Positions 1 to 7,457 of a stretch of DNA of 64,000 nt are shown one piece after another (position 1 is the first letter of the stretch; each line of letters starts with the position of its first letter). The stretch is from Chloroflexota bacterium. Its GTDB lineage: Bacteria > Chloroflexota > Dehalococcoidia > DSTF01 > RBG-16-68-14. The position numbers were made by a program, and so were the translations under genes. The notes beneath the pieces were generated by a model that was not told where the DNA came from, did no database searches, and was given only the letters and a program-made list of their open reading frames with translations. Location: the NCBI GenBank assembly GCA_029262675.1, contig JAJCYW010000007.1:62001-126000 (forward strand), read 5' to 3'.

Positions 1-2
1 CC

Positions 3-593
3 TACGGTTCGCCCTCTGTGAACGTGACGGCAGATGCGACGATCCCCGGCGGGCTGGGCAGCTTCGGCTACGACGACGAGGGCATCCCGGCCCACTCCAC
101 ACCCATCGTCCGCGAAGGGCAGTTCGTCGGCTACCTGACGTCGCGGGAGACCGCCTCAGCGTTGGGCCAGACCAGTAACGGCACGATGCGGGCCACGGGT
201 TGGAACCGGATCCCGCTGATCCGCATGACGAACGTCAGCCTGGACCCCGGCGAATGGACGCTGGACGACATGATCGCCGACACCAAGGATGGCATCTACA
301 TGGAGACGAACCGCAGCTGGAGCATCGATGACAAGCGGCTCAACTTCCAGTTCGGCACGGAAGTGGGCCGGGAGATCAAGAACGGCAAACTGGGCGACCT
401 GATCAAGAACGCTACGTACACCGGCATTACGCCGCAGTTCTGGGGCTCCTGCGACGCCGTCGCTAATCGCGACCACTGGGTCGTCTGGGGCACGCCCAAC
501 TGCGGCAAGGGCCAGCCGGAACAAGTGGCCCACACCGGCCACGGCGCCGCGCCCGCACGCTTCCGCAACGTGCAGGTCGGGATCATGCAGTAG
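3..593 (+). CDS. tldD: TldD-family metalloprotease, C-terminal part (cut by window edge)
   Basis: The reading frame is open to the left edge, so only the last ~196 residues are seen. They resemble the C-terminal domain of TldD: a GSFGYDDEG stretch, then LTSRETA, a GTMRATGW segment and the terminal MTNVSL...W.LDDMIADTKDGIYM block. TldD pairs with PmbA/TldE to form a zinc protease that processes peptides and some antitoxins. The PmbA partner follows at 2036, but a toxin-antitoxin pair and a zincin-like gene lie between them, whereas the two are often adjacent. The HExxxH zinc site would lie upstream of the window and cannot be checked. Confidence 0.85.
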   Translation, partial: YGSPSVNVTADATIPGGLGSFGYDDEGIPAHSTPIVREGQFVGYLTSRETASALGQTSNGTMRATGWNRIPLIRMTNVSLDPGEWTLDDMIADTKDGIYMETNRSWSIDDKRLNFQFGTEVGREIKNGKLGDLIKNATYTGITPQFWGSCDAVANRDHWVVWGTPNCGKGQPEQVAHTGHGAAPARFRNVQVGIMQ

Positions 594-608
594 CCTCATA
601 AGTCACCT

Positions 609-637
609 TTGACAAGGGTTTATTATGAGAGTATCCT
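609..637 (+). promoter_or_regulatory. Candidate sigma70-type promoter of the toxin-antitoxin operon
   Basis: TTGACA at 609-614 and TATCCT at 632-637 are separated by 17 bp. They sit just upstream of an inverted repeat and the antitoxin gene. The -35 box is perfect; the -10 box matches 4 of 6 positions. Confidence 0.5.
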
Positions 638-641
638 TATA

Positions 642-669
642 TCTGATAATAGAGGACTATATTATCAGA
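642..669. promoter_or_regulatory. Inverted repeat, candidate antitoxin operator
   Basis: TCTGATAATA (642-651) and TATTATCAGA (660-669) form a perfect 10-bp inverted repeat with an 8-bp spacer. It lies between the candidate -10 box and the start codon at 681, and its right arm runs into the Shine-Dalgarno AAGGAGG. An AbrB-type antitoxin could bind here for autoregulation; in RNA it could instead form a hairpin that hides the ribosome binding site. Confidence 0.5.
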
Positions 670-680
670 AGGAGGATGCC

Positions 681-1181
681 ATGCGAGTGCCCTACGAAGA
701 GCGTGTCCCGATTATCGCCGCGGCCCTGCGCCGCCTGGGCCGGTCTGCGACGGTCGACGAACTCTTTGAGGAATTCAAAGGAGACTACAGGTTCGCGACG
801 CCGCGGCGAATCGCCGCAACCTTCCGATGGGACCAACGGCAGCGGCATCCGGTGTTTGTTCGCGAAGGCAAGAATCAGATCGCGTTGCGGAACCCTGCCG
901 ACCAAACATCCCCAGTCACGTACGAACCTCAGGAATCGCGGGTCTACGAACGTGGCCAAACCGTGGTGCCGAAGAGGATCCGCGATGCATTGGCCGTCAA
1001 GGAGGGATCGACATTGGTGTGGCAGGTCGAGGAAGGCATCGCCCAGGTGGTCGCCATTCCCACCGATCCAATCGGGTCGCTGCGCGGCGTCATGAAGGGC
1101 AAGGGCTCCACGTTCCAGAAGTATCTCGCAGACCGCAACGCGGAGCGCGAGCGCGAACGCGCGCTCGAGCGGCGGGGGTAG
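681..1181 (+). CDS. Antitoxin with SpoVT/AbrB-type DNA-binding domain
   Basis: 166 residues from the ATG at 681, chosen because AAGGAGG precedes it at good spacing; an earlier in-frame codon at 609 overlaps the promoter. Residues ~87-126 fit a swapped-hairpin AbrB domain (GQTVVPKRIRDALAVKEG). Residues ~1-75 look like a small winged-helix or HTH-like domain, longer than in usual VapB proteins. The tail is a highly charged Arg/Glu helix (~150-166) that may contact the toxin. Expected to neutralise the PIN toxin that begins 9 bp downstream and to repress the operon. The N-terminal extension is the unusual part. Confidence 0.75.
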   Translation: MRVPYEERVPIIAAALRRLGRSATVDELFEEFKGDYRFATPRRIAATFRWDQRQRHPVFVREGKNQIALRNPADQTSPVTYEPQESRVYERGQTVVPKRIRDALAVKEGSTLVWQVEEGIAQVVAIPTDPIGSLRGVMKGKGSTFQKYLADRNAERERERALERRG

Positions 1182-1190
1182 GAACAGCGC

Positions 1191-1574
1191 GTGGCGTACG
1201 TACTCGACACGTCGGCGCTGATCACATACCTCTACGACGAGCCGGAGGCTGACCGGGTGGAGGTGGTGCTGCGCCAGCCGGACAGCCTCTTGGTTCCGTT
1301 CATGACGGTGATGGAAACTCGATACGTTCTTCAGCGCGCCTTCCCGCCTTCACGCGTAGGTCAGATAATCGAAACGCTGCGCAGCTGCGGTGTTTCGATC
1401 ATCGAATCGAATCCCGCCTGGGGCGTCGTAGCGGCTGACGTCAAGACCCGCGGTGGCCTCTCTCTCGGCGACGCGTGGATCGCCGCGCTTGCGTTGATGC
1501 ATGACGCCGAGCTGCTGCACAACGACCCAGAGTTCGATCACGTCGAGGGCCTGCGAGCCATTCGGCTGCGCTAA
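1191..1574 (+). CDS. VapC-type PIN-domain ribonuclease toxin
   Basis: 127 residues starting at GTG 1191, 9 bp after the antitoxin stop. It has the PIN acidic set: D6 in VLDTSAL, E42 in VMETRY, D94 in LGDAWIAA and D112 in NDPEF. PIN toxins cleave RNA, often tRNA or rRNA, using Mg ions at these acids. Length and gene order (antitoxin then toxin) are typical of VapBC. All catalytic positions are present, so it is probably active. Confidence 0.82.
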   Translation: MAYVLDTSALITYLYDEPEADRVEVVLRQPDSLLVPFMTVMETRYVLQRAFPPSRVGQIIETLRSCGVSIIESNPAWGVVAADVKTRGGLSLGDAWIAALALMHDAELLHNDPEFDHVEGLRAIRLR

Positions 1575-1609
1575 AGCTCCAGCGAAGCTGCTGCGCTATC
1601 ATGCGCTGC

Positions 1610-1993
1610 ATGGAGCAAGAGCGGTTTGAAGAACTGGTACGAGAGGCGCTGACGCTGCTGCCGGAGGAGATCGCCCGGCGTATCGACAACGTGGATATCG
1701 AGGTGCACGACCAACCCACCGCGTCGCAGCTCCGCTCGACGGGCGTGCCGGAGGGACACACGCTTCTGGGCCTCTACACCGGTATTCCGCTAACGAAACG
1801 CAACACCGGATACAATCTGATTCCGCCAGATCGCATCATCATCTTCAAACGCCCACTGGAGCGAATCTCGAGCGACGAAGACGACCTGGTAGAGCGCGTG
1901 ACGGCGACCGTAATCCACGAAGTGGCCCACCACTTCGGCATCAGCGACCAACGGCTGAACGAGATCGAGGCCGAACGGCGGACGCGGGACTAG
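1610..1993 (+). CDS. Zincin-like metallopeptidase family protein (DUF1025 type)
   Basis: A ~127-residue protein with HEVAHHFGISDQRL near the C-terminus, the HExxH zinc motif followed by the HFGISD signature of the small zincin-like family (Pfam Zincin_1). The N-terminus (RFEELVREALTLLPEEI) also fits that family. I chose ATG 1610 because family members start just before this helix; ATG 1601 is an in-frame alternative and neither has a clear ribosome site. The substrate is unknown in the family. The last 18 bp including the stop codon are tandemly duplicated. Confidence 0.75.
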   Translation: MEQERFEELVREALTLLPEEIARRIDNVDIEVHDQPTASQLRSTGVPEGHTLLGLYTGIPLTKRNTGYNLIPPDRIIIFKRPLERISSDEDDLVERVTATVIHEVAHHFGISDQRLNEIEAERRTRD

Positions 1994-2012
1994 AGGCGGG
2001 CGCGGGACTAGA
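1977..2012 (+). repeat. 18-bp tandem duplication of the zincin gene 3' end
   Basis: Units 1977-1994 and 1995-2012 match at 17 of 18 positions. The first contains the last codons and TAG stop of the zincin gene; the second is the untranslated copy directly behind it. Confidence 0.85.
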
Positions 2013-2035
2013 TACGAGCGACGGAGGGTACGCAC

Positions 2036-3412
2036 ATGACGGGTGAAGAAGAGCTGAAGCGGCTTACGGATAACGCGCTGGAGATGAGCGACGCGGACCA
2101 GACCGAGGTGGTGGTGATTGCGCCGCAGAGCGCGCTGACACGATTCGCCAACAGCTATATCCACCAGAACGTGGAGCAGCAGGACGTCGACATGCGCGTG
2201 CGCGCAGTGATCGGCAAGAAGATTGGTGTGGCATCCAGCAACGATCTCTCCGACGAAGGGATGCGCAACTTGGTCGAGCGGGCGGCGACGCTGGCCCGCC
2301 ACCAGAAGGACAACCCCGACTTCCAGTCGCTGCCGTCGCCGCAGACGATCCCCAAGGTCGACGGCTTTGTGGAACGGACGGCGCGGACGGGACCCGAAGA
2401 GCGCGCGACGACCGTCGGGCAGATCTGCGAGGCGGCGACGGCCAATGGCCTCACCGCCGCGGGGGCCTACCGCACCTCGGCGACGGAGATCGCCGTCGCG
2501 AACTCGCTTGGCGTGTGGGCCTACGACCGCGACACGATGGCCGACGCTAACACCGTGGTGATGAGCGACAAGGGCTCCGGGCACGCCGAACGCGTCAGCC
2601 TGGACGCCGGCGAGATCGACGGGGCGGCTATCGCTAAGGAAGCGGTCGATACGGCGCTCCGGAACGTCGACCAGGTGGAGATCGAGCCGGGGGAGTACGA
2701 CGTCGTCTTCCAGGAGTACGCCGTCGCCGATATCCTCGACTTCTTCGCCTACCTGTCATTTGGCGCGCAGGCGTTCCAGGAGAAGCGCAGCTTCATGGCC
2801 GGCCGCATCGGCGAGAGCGTGATGGGCGAGAACATCTCGATCTGGGACGACGGGCTTGCCGCCGATGGCTCGCCCAACCCGTTCGACTTCGAGGGCGTGC
2901 CGCGGCGGCGGGTCGACTTTGTCGAGAACGGCGTCGCGCGGGACGTGGTGTGGGACACGTACACGGCCGGCAAGGAGAATGCCAATCGCGACGGCCAAGG
3001 TGGCCCTGACAAGCAGCGCTTCGAGTCGACGGGGCACGCGCTGCCTGCCAGCAGTACGTTCGGACCCGTTCCTTCCAATATGTTCCTGGGGACCGGCGAC
3101 GCGACGCTGGACGACATGGTGGCTTCGACGAAGCGCGGGGTGTGGGTGAGCCGGTTCTGGTACACGCGGCCGGTGCACCCGCTCAACGTGGTCGTGACCG
3201 GCATGACGCGCGACGGCACGTTCCTGATCGAGGACGGCAAGATCACGAAGCCGGTCAAGAATCTGCGCTTCACGCAGAGCTATCTGGAGGCGATGAACCG
3301 CGTGGAGGCTATCGGCAAGAGTTCGATGCTGCACCATGCCATCGCGGGCGTCTGCCGCGTGCCGCCGCTCAAGATTGCGAAGTGGAACTTCACGGGTGTC
3401 AGCCAGTACTAG
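2036..3412 (+). CDS. pmbA: PmbA/TldE-family protein
   Basis: 458 residues with the overall plan of PmbA/TldE: an N-terminal domain with FANSYIHQNVEQQD and RAVIGKKIGVASSNDL, a middle region around ~220-300 (VFQEYAVADILDFFAYLSFG), and a C-terminal domain with VDTLADPP-like elements replaced by STFGPVPSNMFL and the ending VSRFWYTRPVHPLNVVVTG. No HExxxH zinc motif is visible, as expected for the TldE partner that shapes the TldD active-site chamber. GGAGGG lies 8 bp before ATG 2036. Probable partner of the truncated tldD at the left edge. Confidence 0.85.
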   Translation: MTGEEELKRLTDNALEMSDADQTEVVVIAPQSALTRFANSYIHQNVEQQDVDMRVRAVIGKKIGVASSNDLSDEGMRNLVERAATLARHQKDNPDFQSLPSPQTIPKVDGFVERTARTGPEERATTVGQICEAATANGLTAAGAYRTSATEIAVANSLGVWAYDRDTMADANTVVMSDKGSGHAERVSLDAGEIDGAAIAKEAVDTALRNVDQVEIEPGEYDVVFQEYAVADILDFFAYLSFGAQAFQEKRSFMAGRIGESVMGENISIWDDGLAADGSPNPFDFEGVPRRRVDFVENGVARDVVWDTYTAGKENANRDGQGGPDKQRFESTGHALPASSTFGPVPSNMFLGTGDATLDDMVASTKRGVWVSRFWYTRPVHPLNVVVTGMTRDGTFLIEDGKITKPVKNLRFTQSYLEAMNRVEAIGKSSMLHHAIAGVCRVPPLKIAKWNFTGVSQY

Positions 3413-3756
3413 CATGTCGTTTCGCCTGTCGTTTCGCCTTCGCTGGGGTTGATTGTTTCTGAAGATTGGGCGGCGGAACGAGTCTGTTTGGCCTGAATCG
3501 ATTTGATTGTCCGCTCTCGGGAAGGGAGCTTGAGAAGGCGGGCATAGGTGTTGACGGCCTTCTTGAGGCGGGCGTGGCGGTGCTGTTCGATCCGGCTGAA
3601 GGCGAGGAGGATGGCTCGCGCTTCCGGGACGGCCATCAGGGCGACTATGAGGGTGCGGAGCTGTTTGGAGCGGGCGCCGTTCTTGAGGGCGTTAAGATTG
3701 CCCTTGGGCGCGCCCGCGCCGGGCCGGCGGCCGCCACGGGGCGCCCCTACAGCCAC
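3409..3756 (-). CDS. Small basic protein of unknown function
   Basis: 115 residues. The N-terminal part is RRPGAGAPKGNLNALKNGARSKQ, a basic Gly/Pro/Asn pattern also seen at the start of phage-terminase-small-subunit-like and other small DNA-associated proteins; the rest is helical and basic (EARAILLAFSRIEQHRHARLKKAV). Its 3' end overlaps the convergent pmbA by 4 bp. The first residues (from GTG 3756) run into a palindromic repeat region, so the true start may lie slightly downstream. Probably one unit with the small HTH-like ORF at 3913-4116. No function can be assigned. Confidence 0.45.
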   Translation of the reverse strand: MAVGAPRGGRRPGAGAPKGNLNALKNGARSKQLRTLIVALMAVPEARAILLAFSRIEQHRHARLKKAVNTYARLLKLPSRERTIKSIQAKQTRSAAQSSETINPSEGETTGETTC

Positions 3757-3912
3757 GCCACCCTCCGCAGGGCGATTCGAGAATCGCCCCTACACGGCAC
3801 GAATGACAGCCGGGGCGGGCCGTGAAACGCCCTCACGCCGATTACGGCCCTCACCCCTTGATCCCCTCTCCCTGAGGGAGAGGGGGGCTGGCTGACGGAG
3901 AGGGGGCGAATG
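3757..3912. repeat. Palindromic intergenic repeats (REP-like)
   Basis: Two perfect palindromes sit between two small minus-strand ORFs. GGGCGATTC and GAATCGCCC form 3770-3789 with a 2-bp spacer. CCCCTCTCCCT and AGGGAGAGGGG form 3863-3885 around a single G. The second resembles the hairpin at 26440-26458. These look like dispersed extragenic palindromes rather than terminators, since no T tract follows on either strand. Confidence 0.6.
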
Positions 3913-4116
3913 TTATCCGGAATGCTGGGCGGAAACGGTTTCGATGGGGACGCCGACGATGCGGGCGATCTTGTCTTCATTCCAGCCTCGAGCGCGGTAC
4001 CAATCCACTCGCTGGCGGATCAGGGCGTTGGTGCGGGCGTTGGCGTGCGCGATCTTCTGCTGCCGATGGGAACCGACCGGTCGAGCTGCGTTGGGGCTGT
4101 CGGACGGGCTCGTCAT
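3913..4116 (-). CDS. Small HTH-like protein of unknown function
   Basis: 67 residues. The C-terminal half (QRVDWYRARGWNEDKIARIV) reads as a short helix-turn-helix: a tryptophan-rich helix followed by GWNEDKIARIVGVPIETVSA. It lies just upstream of, and on the same strand as, the basic protein at 3409-3756, with palindromic repeats between them. ATG 4116 follows an AGGAGGTATCTC-type ribosome site on the minus strand. It could be a remnant of a small mobile element; no integrase or transposase is visible. Confidence 0.45.
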   Translation of the reverse strand: MTSPSDSPNAARPVGSHRQQKIAHANARTNALIRQRVDWYRARGWNEDKIARIVGVPIETVSAQHSG

Positions 4117-4237
4117 GAGATACCTCCTGTGATGGCCGCGTTCATTTCTGGTCGCGACGTTACGCCTATCAGGAGATATGTGGAATGGCTGGGTGGCAGG
4201 AGATGGGACTAAGAGTAAGCACGGCTCGCCTTAGGAA

Positions 4238-5551
4238 CTAACGCCGCTTCCGTGCCTGGATTATGTACTCAGACCTCATCAAACCGCGAAAGCCCTTGAG
4301 GCCATATGGATAGCGTCGGCGCGTGGCGTCGAATTTGCGCTCTTCTACAGAGACTCCCGTGAAACCGTTATTTTGCAGCAGTTCCGCTACGATGTCAACA
4401 ACGGGCACCGTTACTTCACGAATCATGTTGTTAGCTAGTACCATGGCAATGGGCCGTCTGGGCTTGAGTACGCGCCGCATTGCCCGCACAACGGAGTCTA
4501 AATCGAGTACATATCTACAGAACTTCTTGTATTCCGCGCGCGACGCGGTTTGTAGCTGTGCCACCGCAGGCATGCTCGCCGGTGCAATGGCCTGACATCT
4601 TTCGATCGTCGATGGGTCTTTCCCACCTGGCTTTAGGCCGACATAGAGCTCTCGCGCCAAACCGATTTTGCTAGGCCACAGCCACCAGTGTGGAAACTGG
4701 TGGGCGCGAGGGTAGTCGATCGCGTTAAAGTAAGGCGGCGAAGTCAGGATGTAGTCCACAGAATCTGCCTTCAGCCGGCGCAGTGTCAACACCGAATCGC
4801 CTTGGATCACCCGTGATTGCGGTCTCACGTTCTTCATGACGGCGTTCGCTCGCAAAACTCCTAGTATTGTCAAGAAGGACTTTCGGAAGATCTTAACCTG
4901 AGCCTCCAAAGACAAGTCATCTCGAACGACGCGATGTGGACGCGAGTGGTCGAGGTCCATGGCTTGACTTAATGTATTTGGCCACTTGTGGACAATGGCC
5001 GAGGAAATTGCTAGTTCTACGATGTTCCTTAAACGCTTCACGCGATAGGACTGCGCAACTGCGAGGAGGACCGCGATTGTCGCCCTTTGAACCGGCGCAA
5101 ACCAGAACTCGACCTGAGCTAGTGGCGGGATCGACGCGTCGTACCCGTTCACAGAGAAGACCTGGCCAGGCTTAAGACCAGCAGGGTCTAGCACGTGCGG
5201 CGCGAGTTCTTTCTCAACCTCCGCTAACTTTCCTATAACGCTTGCCTCGAGCGTCTCAAGCTCAGCGAATGAGTACGCCGTCGTAAGAACCCTTGTGATA
5301 AGACAAGCAACCGGATCGACATCGATTCCTATGGCGTCTCGGCCAAGACGCCCAGCCTGAACCAGGGTCGTACCCGCCCCTACGAACGGGTCGAGGACCA
5401 GCGCCCCCGGCTTGGTGGCACCGGATATGAGCTCATGAGCCAGCTCATCGCCAAAGCTTGCCGCGTAAGCGTGAACCCTGCGGGTTCGAAGCGGCGTCGA
5501 TGTATTGGTCACGCCGATCTTGTGCGAGCTCGCGACATTATCGGACGGCAT
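4238..5551 (-). CDS. DNA methyltransferase (N4/N6 amino-MTase)
   Basis: 437 residues. SAM-binding motif I is DPFVGAGTT at ~54-62, followed by GIDVDP at ~75-80; catalytic motif IV is TSPPY at ~270-274. The order motif I - ~200 residues - motif IV resembles alpha-class amino-methyltransferases (target-recognition region between the motifs), although TSPPY itself is more usual in beta-class enzymes. The start overlaps the stop of the HEPN-like gene by 14 bp, indicating translational coupling in the operon DUF262 - HEPN-like - methyltransferase. It may protect host DNA or act as a target sensor. Base composition is clearly less GC-rich than that of the flanking core genes, suggesting acquisition by transfer. 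Confidence 0.85.
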   Translation of the reverse strand: MPSDNVASSHKIGVTNTSTPLRTRRVHAYAASFGDELAHELISGATKPGALVLDPFVGAGTTLVQAGRLGRDAIGIDVDPVACLITRVLTTAYSFAELETLEASVIGKLAEVEKELAPHVLDPAGLKPGQVFSVNGYDASIPPLAQVEFWFAPVQRATIAVLLAVAQSYRVKRLRNIVELAISSAIVHKWPNTLSQAMDLDHSRPHRVVRDDLSLEAQVKIFRKSFLTILGVLRANAVMKNVRPQSRVIQGDSVLTLRRLKADSVDYILTSPPYFNAIDYPRAHQFPHWWLWPSKIGLARELYVGLKPGGKDPSTIERCQAIAPASMPAVAQLQTASRAEYKKFCRYVLDLDSVVRAMRRVLKPRRPIAMVLANNMIREVTVPVVDIVAELLQNNGFTGVSVEERKFDATRRRYPYGLKGFRGLMRSEYIIQARKRR

Positions 5552-6149
5552 TGGTGGCTGCAGTCTGAAGGTCGGCTACCCACTCTTCGAACAAGGTGGC
5601 TCCGCCTGGCCTGCGCGTACTCACGAGCGCGGCAGGCTCTAAACCAAACAACCCGAGGTTGCGGGATATCTGGAGAAAGCGCCGTCGCGTTTCTTCGCTC
5701 GGATGAACAATGTAGTTTCTCACCTGAGCAATGTCAGTCACAAGAGCCGCCCCCAGCCCTAGGTAAATCTCGGAGTAGTTGCGAACGTTCAGGTCTTTGG
5801 CTGCACTTACTGACGTCCGGGGTAGGTACCAAGATGCACGCCTAGCATCCAGCGGCCCGACCACTTTTTCAGTATCTGCAACGCCTTGAATCCCTGGCGC
5901 AGGGTCTACCAGTTTGCCCTGTAGTGTTAGGAGCCCTCCTACGGCTGAACGAATCACAATCTGTTTGCAGAAGTCGCCCCACAGTGCTAGAAGCCTAACG
6001 ACCAAGAACATGCGCCCGTCAACATGCACGGGTTCGCAAACCCTCTTGTCACCAGGAGCGCGTGGCAGCGGAGCATTCATCCTGGCGACCATGGCGTCAG
6101 TGCGGCCAATGAAGCGGCCTAGAGTGTTGCTGAGACGTGGAACAGGCAT
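5538..6149 (-). CDS. HEPN-like protein (putative RNase effector)
   Basis: 203 residues with no close family I can name with certainty. It is helical and contains RNYIVH at residues 144-149, which fits the R-x4-H motif of HEPN ribonucleases, in the helix DIAQVRNYIVHPSEETRRRF. HEPN proteins occur next to DUF262 proteins in putative defence loci, which is the arrangement here: the DUF262 stop is 6 bp upstream and the methyltransferase start overlaps its 3' end. Assignment as a toxin-like RNase is inference from this short motif and context. A structural scaffold role in a restriction-type complex is the alternative. Confidence 0.55.
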   Translation of the reverse strand: MPVPRLSNTLGRFIGRTDAMVARMNAPLPRAPGDKRVCEPVHVDGRMFLVVRLLALWGDFCKQIVIRSAVGGLLTLQGKLVDPAPGIQGVADTEKVVGPLDARRASWYLPRTSVSAAKDLNVRNYSEIYLGLGAALVTDIAQVRNYIVHPSEETRRRFLQISRNLGLFGLEPAALVSTRRPGGATLFEEWVADLQTAATNAVR

Positions 6150-6155
6150 CCGACA

Positions 6156-7211
6156 TCACAAACGGCGAGGAGACAGCGCCTTGTAGAGAATACTAAAGCG
6201 CTCGCGTCTGCTCTTGATACGCTGCGTTGTACCCGCCGAAGCGAACTTGAAAGCCTTGAAACGTTCTGGAACTTCGTCAGCATCCATGACTAGAATGTCG
6301 GCCAGAATGCCGAGGTTTGCTCTAGCGGCTGCGAGATCCTTTAGAGCGGTCTTCGTTCGCTTCGGCATCGTATCCTTCATGTCACCGCTTGGGATACCGT
6401 TAAGAGCATGAACGATGGCAGCAAACAGCATGAGGAAATGCGGCGCGCCAGCTAGTCCTGTTTCGAGGATATCCGGCAGATTGCTGACGGCAAACTTCAC
6501 GGCGCGATCCAACTTCTTGACCGCTCCAGCTGGAATGCTCTCGTCATACCGTTTGTAAAGACCATTGATTGTCGGTTGGCCCCCATCCACCACGCCTTCC
6601 AGCACAACGCCGAGCATTTGAGCCATCAGCTCATCGTCACCCATGCGGACTCTTACGCGTAAACCGACCACTTTGTACTGATCCCAGAGGATTGACCATC
6701 TCCGAGACGCCTCGACTACTGCTGTCCGAAATGCTCCTTGCCACTTTCCGTGGCGTAATTCTTGCGGATTGACGTCAAGCCCATAGGCATTCAGGCGATG
6801 AAATGTATCAAGGACTTCTTCGTCACTCGCATTGAATAACTGCTCGACGCTCAACTGGTATGACAAGAAGTTCTGTTGAGTGGTTTCATCTAGGTCACTG
6901 TAGGATTTTTTCGCAAATTCCCCGTATGTCTCCTTCCTGGGCCCGAGCTTAAGATCGTCGTTTGCGAATGCTTGAATCGCCAACAAGCGTTGCTGGCCAT
7001 CGACAACCTCTCGATAGCTCCGCCTAGTTTTGGGATCGGTCATAGTTCGCATGTAAATTTTTGGCATAGAAAGGCCCCTCAGAACCGTGTCGATCAGGTA
7101 TGCCTGAGCGGCTTGCGGCCAAACACTCCGCCTTTGAAAATCCGTGTTGAGGACAAGTGTTTCTTCGTCAATCCAGGTCAAGACATCAGCAATCGTGAAT
7201 TGATCGAGCAT
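6156..7211 (-). CDS. DUF262 (ParB-like/GmrSD N-terminal type) protein
   Basis: 351 residues. The N-terminus carries NTDFQRRSVWP and VDGQQRLLAIQ, the FQR and DGQQR signatures of DUF262, a ParB-like nucleotide-hydrolysing domain found in type IV restriction enzyme GmrSD and many defence genes. The remainder is helical, with no DUF1524 HNH nuclease domain visible, so any nuclease activity would come from a partner. ATG 7211 is preceded by GGAGGGAGAGG. It is the first gene of the three-gene operon with the HEPN-like protein and methyltransferase. I infer that it senses modified or invading DNA and triggers the HEPN partner. Confidence 0.8.
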   Translation of the reverse strand: MLDQFTIADVLTWIDEETLVLNTDFQRRSVWPQAAQAYLIDTVLRGLSMPKIYMRTMTDPKTRRSYREVVDGQQRLLAIQAFANDDLKLGPRKETYGEFAKKSYSDLDETTQQNFLSYQLSVEQLFNASDEEVLDTFHRLNAYGLDVNPQELRHGKWQGAFRTAVVEASRRWSILWDQYKVVGLRVRVRMGDDELMAQMLGVVLEGVVDGGQPTINGLYKRYDESIPAGAVKKLDRAVKFAVSNLPDILETGLAGAPHFLMLFAAIVHALNGIPSGDMKDTMPKRTKTALKDLAAARANLGILADILVMDADEVPERFKAFKFASAGTTQRIKSRRERFSILYKALSPRRL

Positions 7212-7394
7212 AGAAGCCTCTCCCTCCTCGCCCGGTGGCCCATGTACTCATACCACTTCTCGCCAGATCGCATCCACAGTATGGCTTCGAGGCCATACAA
7301 AGGCAAGGTTTCGCTACGACCCTCCTCGCCCCGTCTGCTAAACTTGCCGCGCAGCAGGCCCTGCGTGCCCAAGGACGCAGCGGCAAGACGCACG

Positions 7395-7441
7395 AGATGC
7401 TTCGACGGCCTGCCTGCCGCAGGCAGGGCTCAGCATGACGA
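7395..7441. repeat. 47-bp dispersed palindromic repeat, copy 1
   Basis: Matches 39394-39440 at 46 of 47 positions. It contains the palindrome CCTGCCTGC-C-GCAGGCAGG. It sits in the 246-bp intergenic region between the DUF262 operon and the metallohydrolase at 7458. I see no gene in the remainder of that interval. Confidence 0.85.
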
Positions 7442-7457
7442 GAAGGACGGCCAGTAG

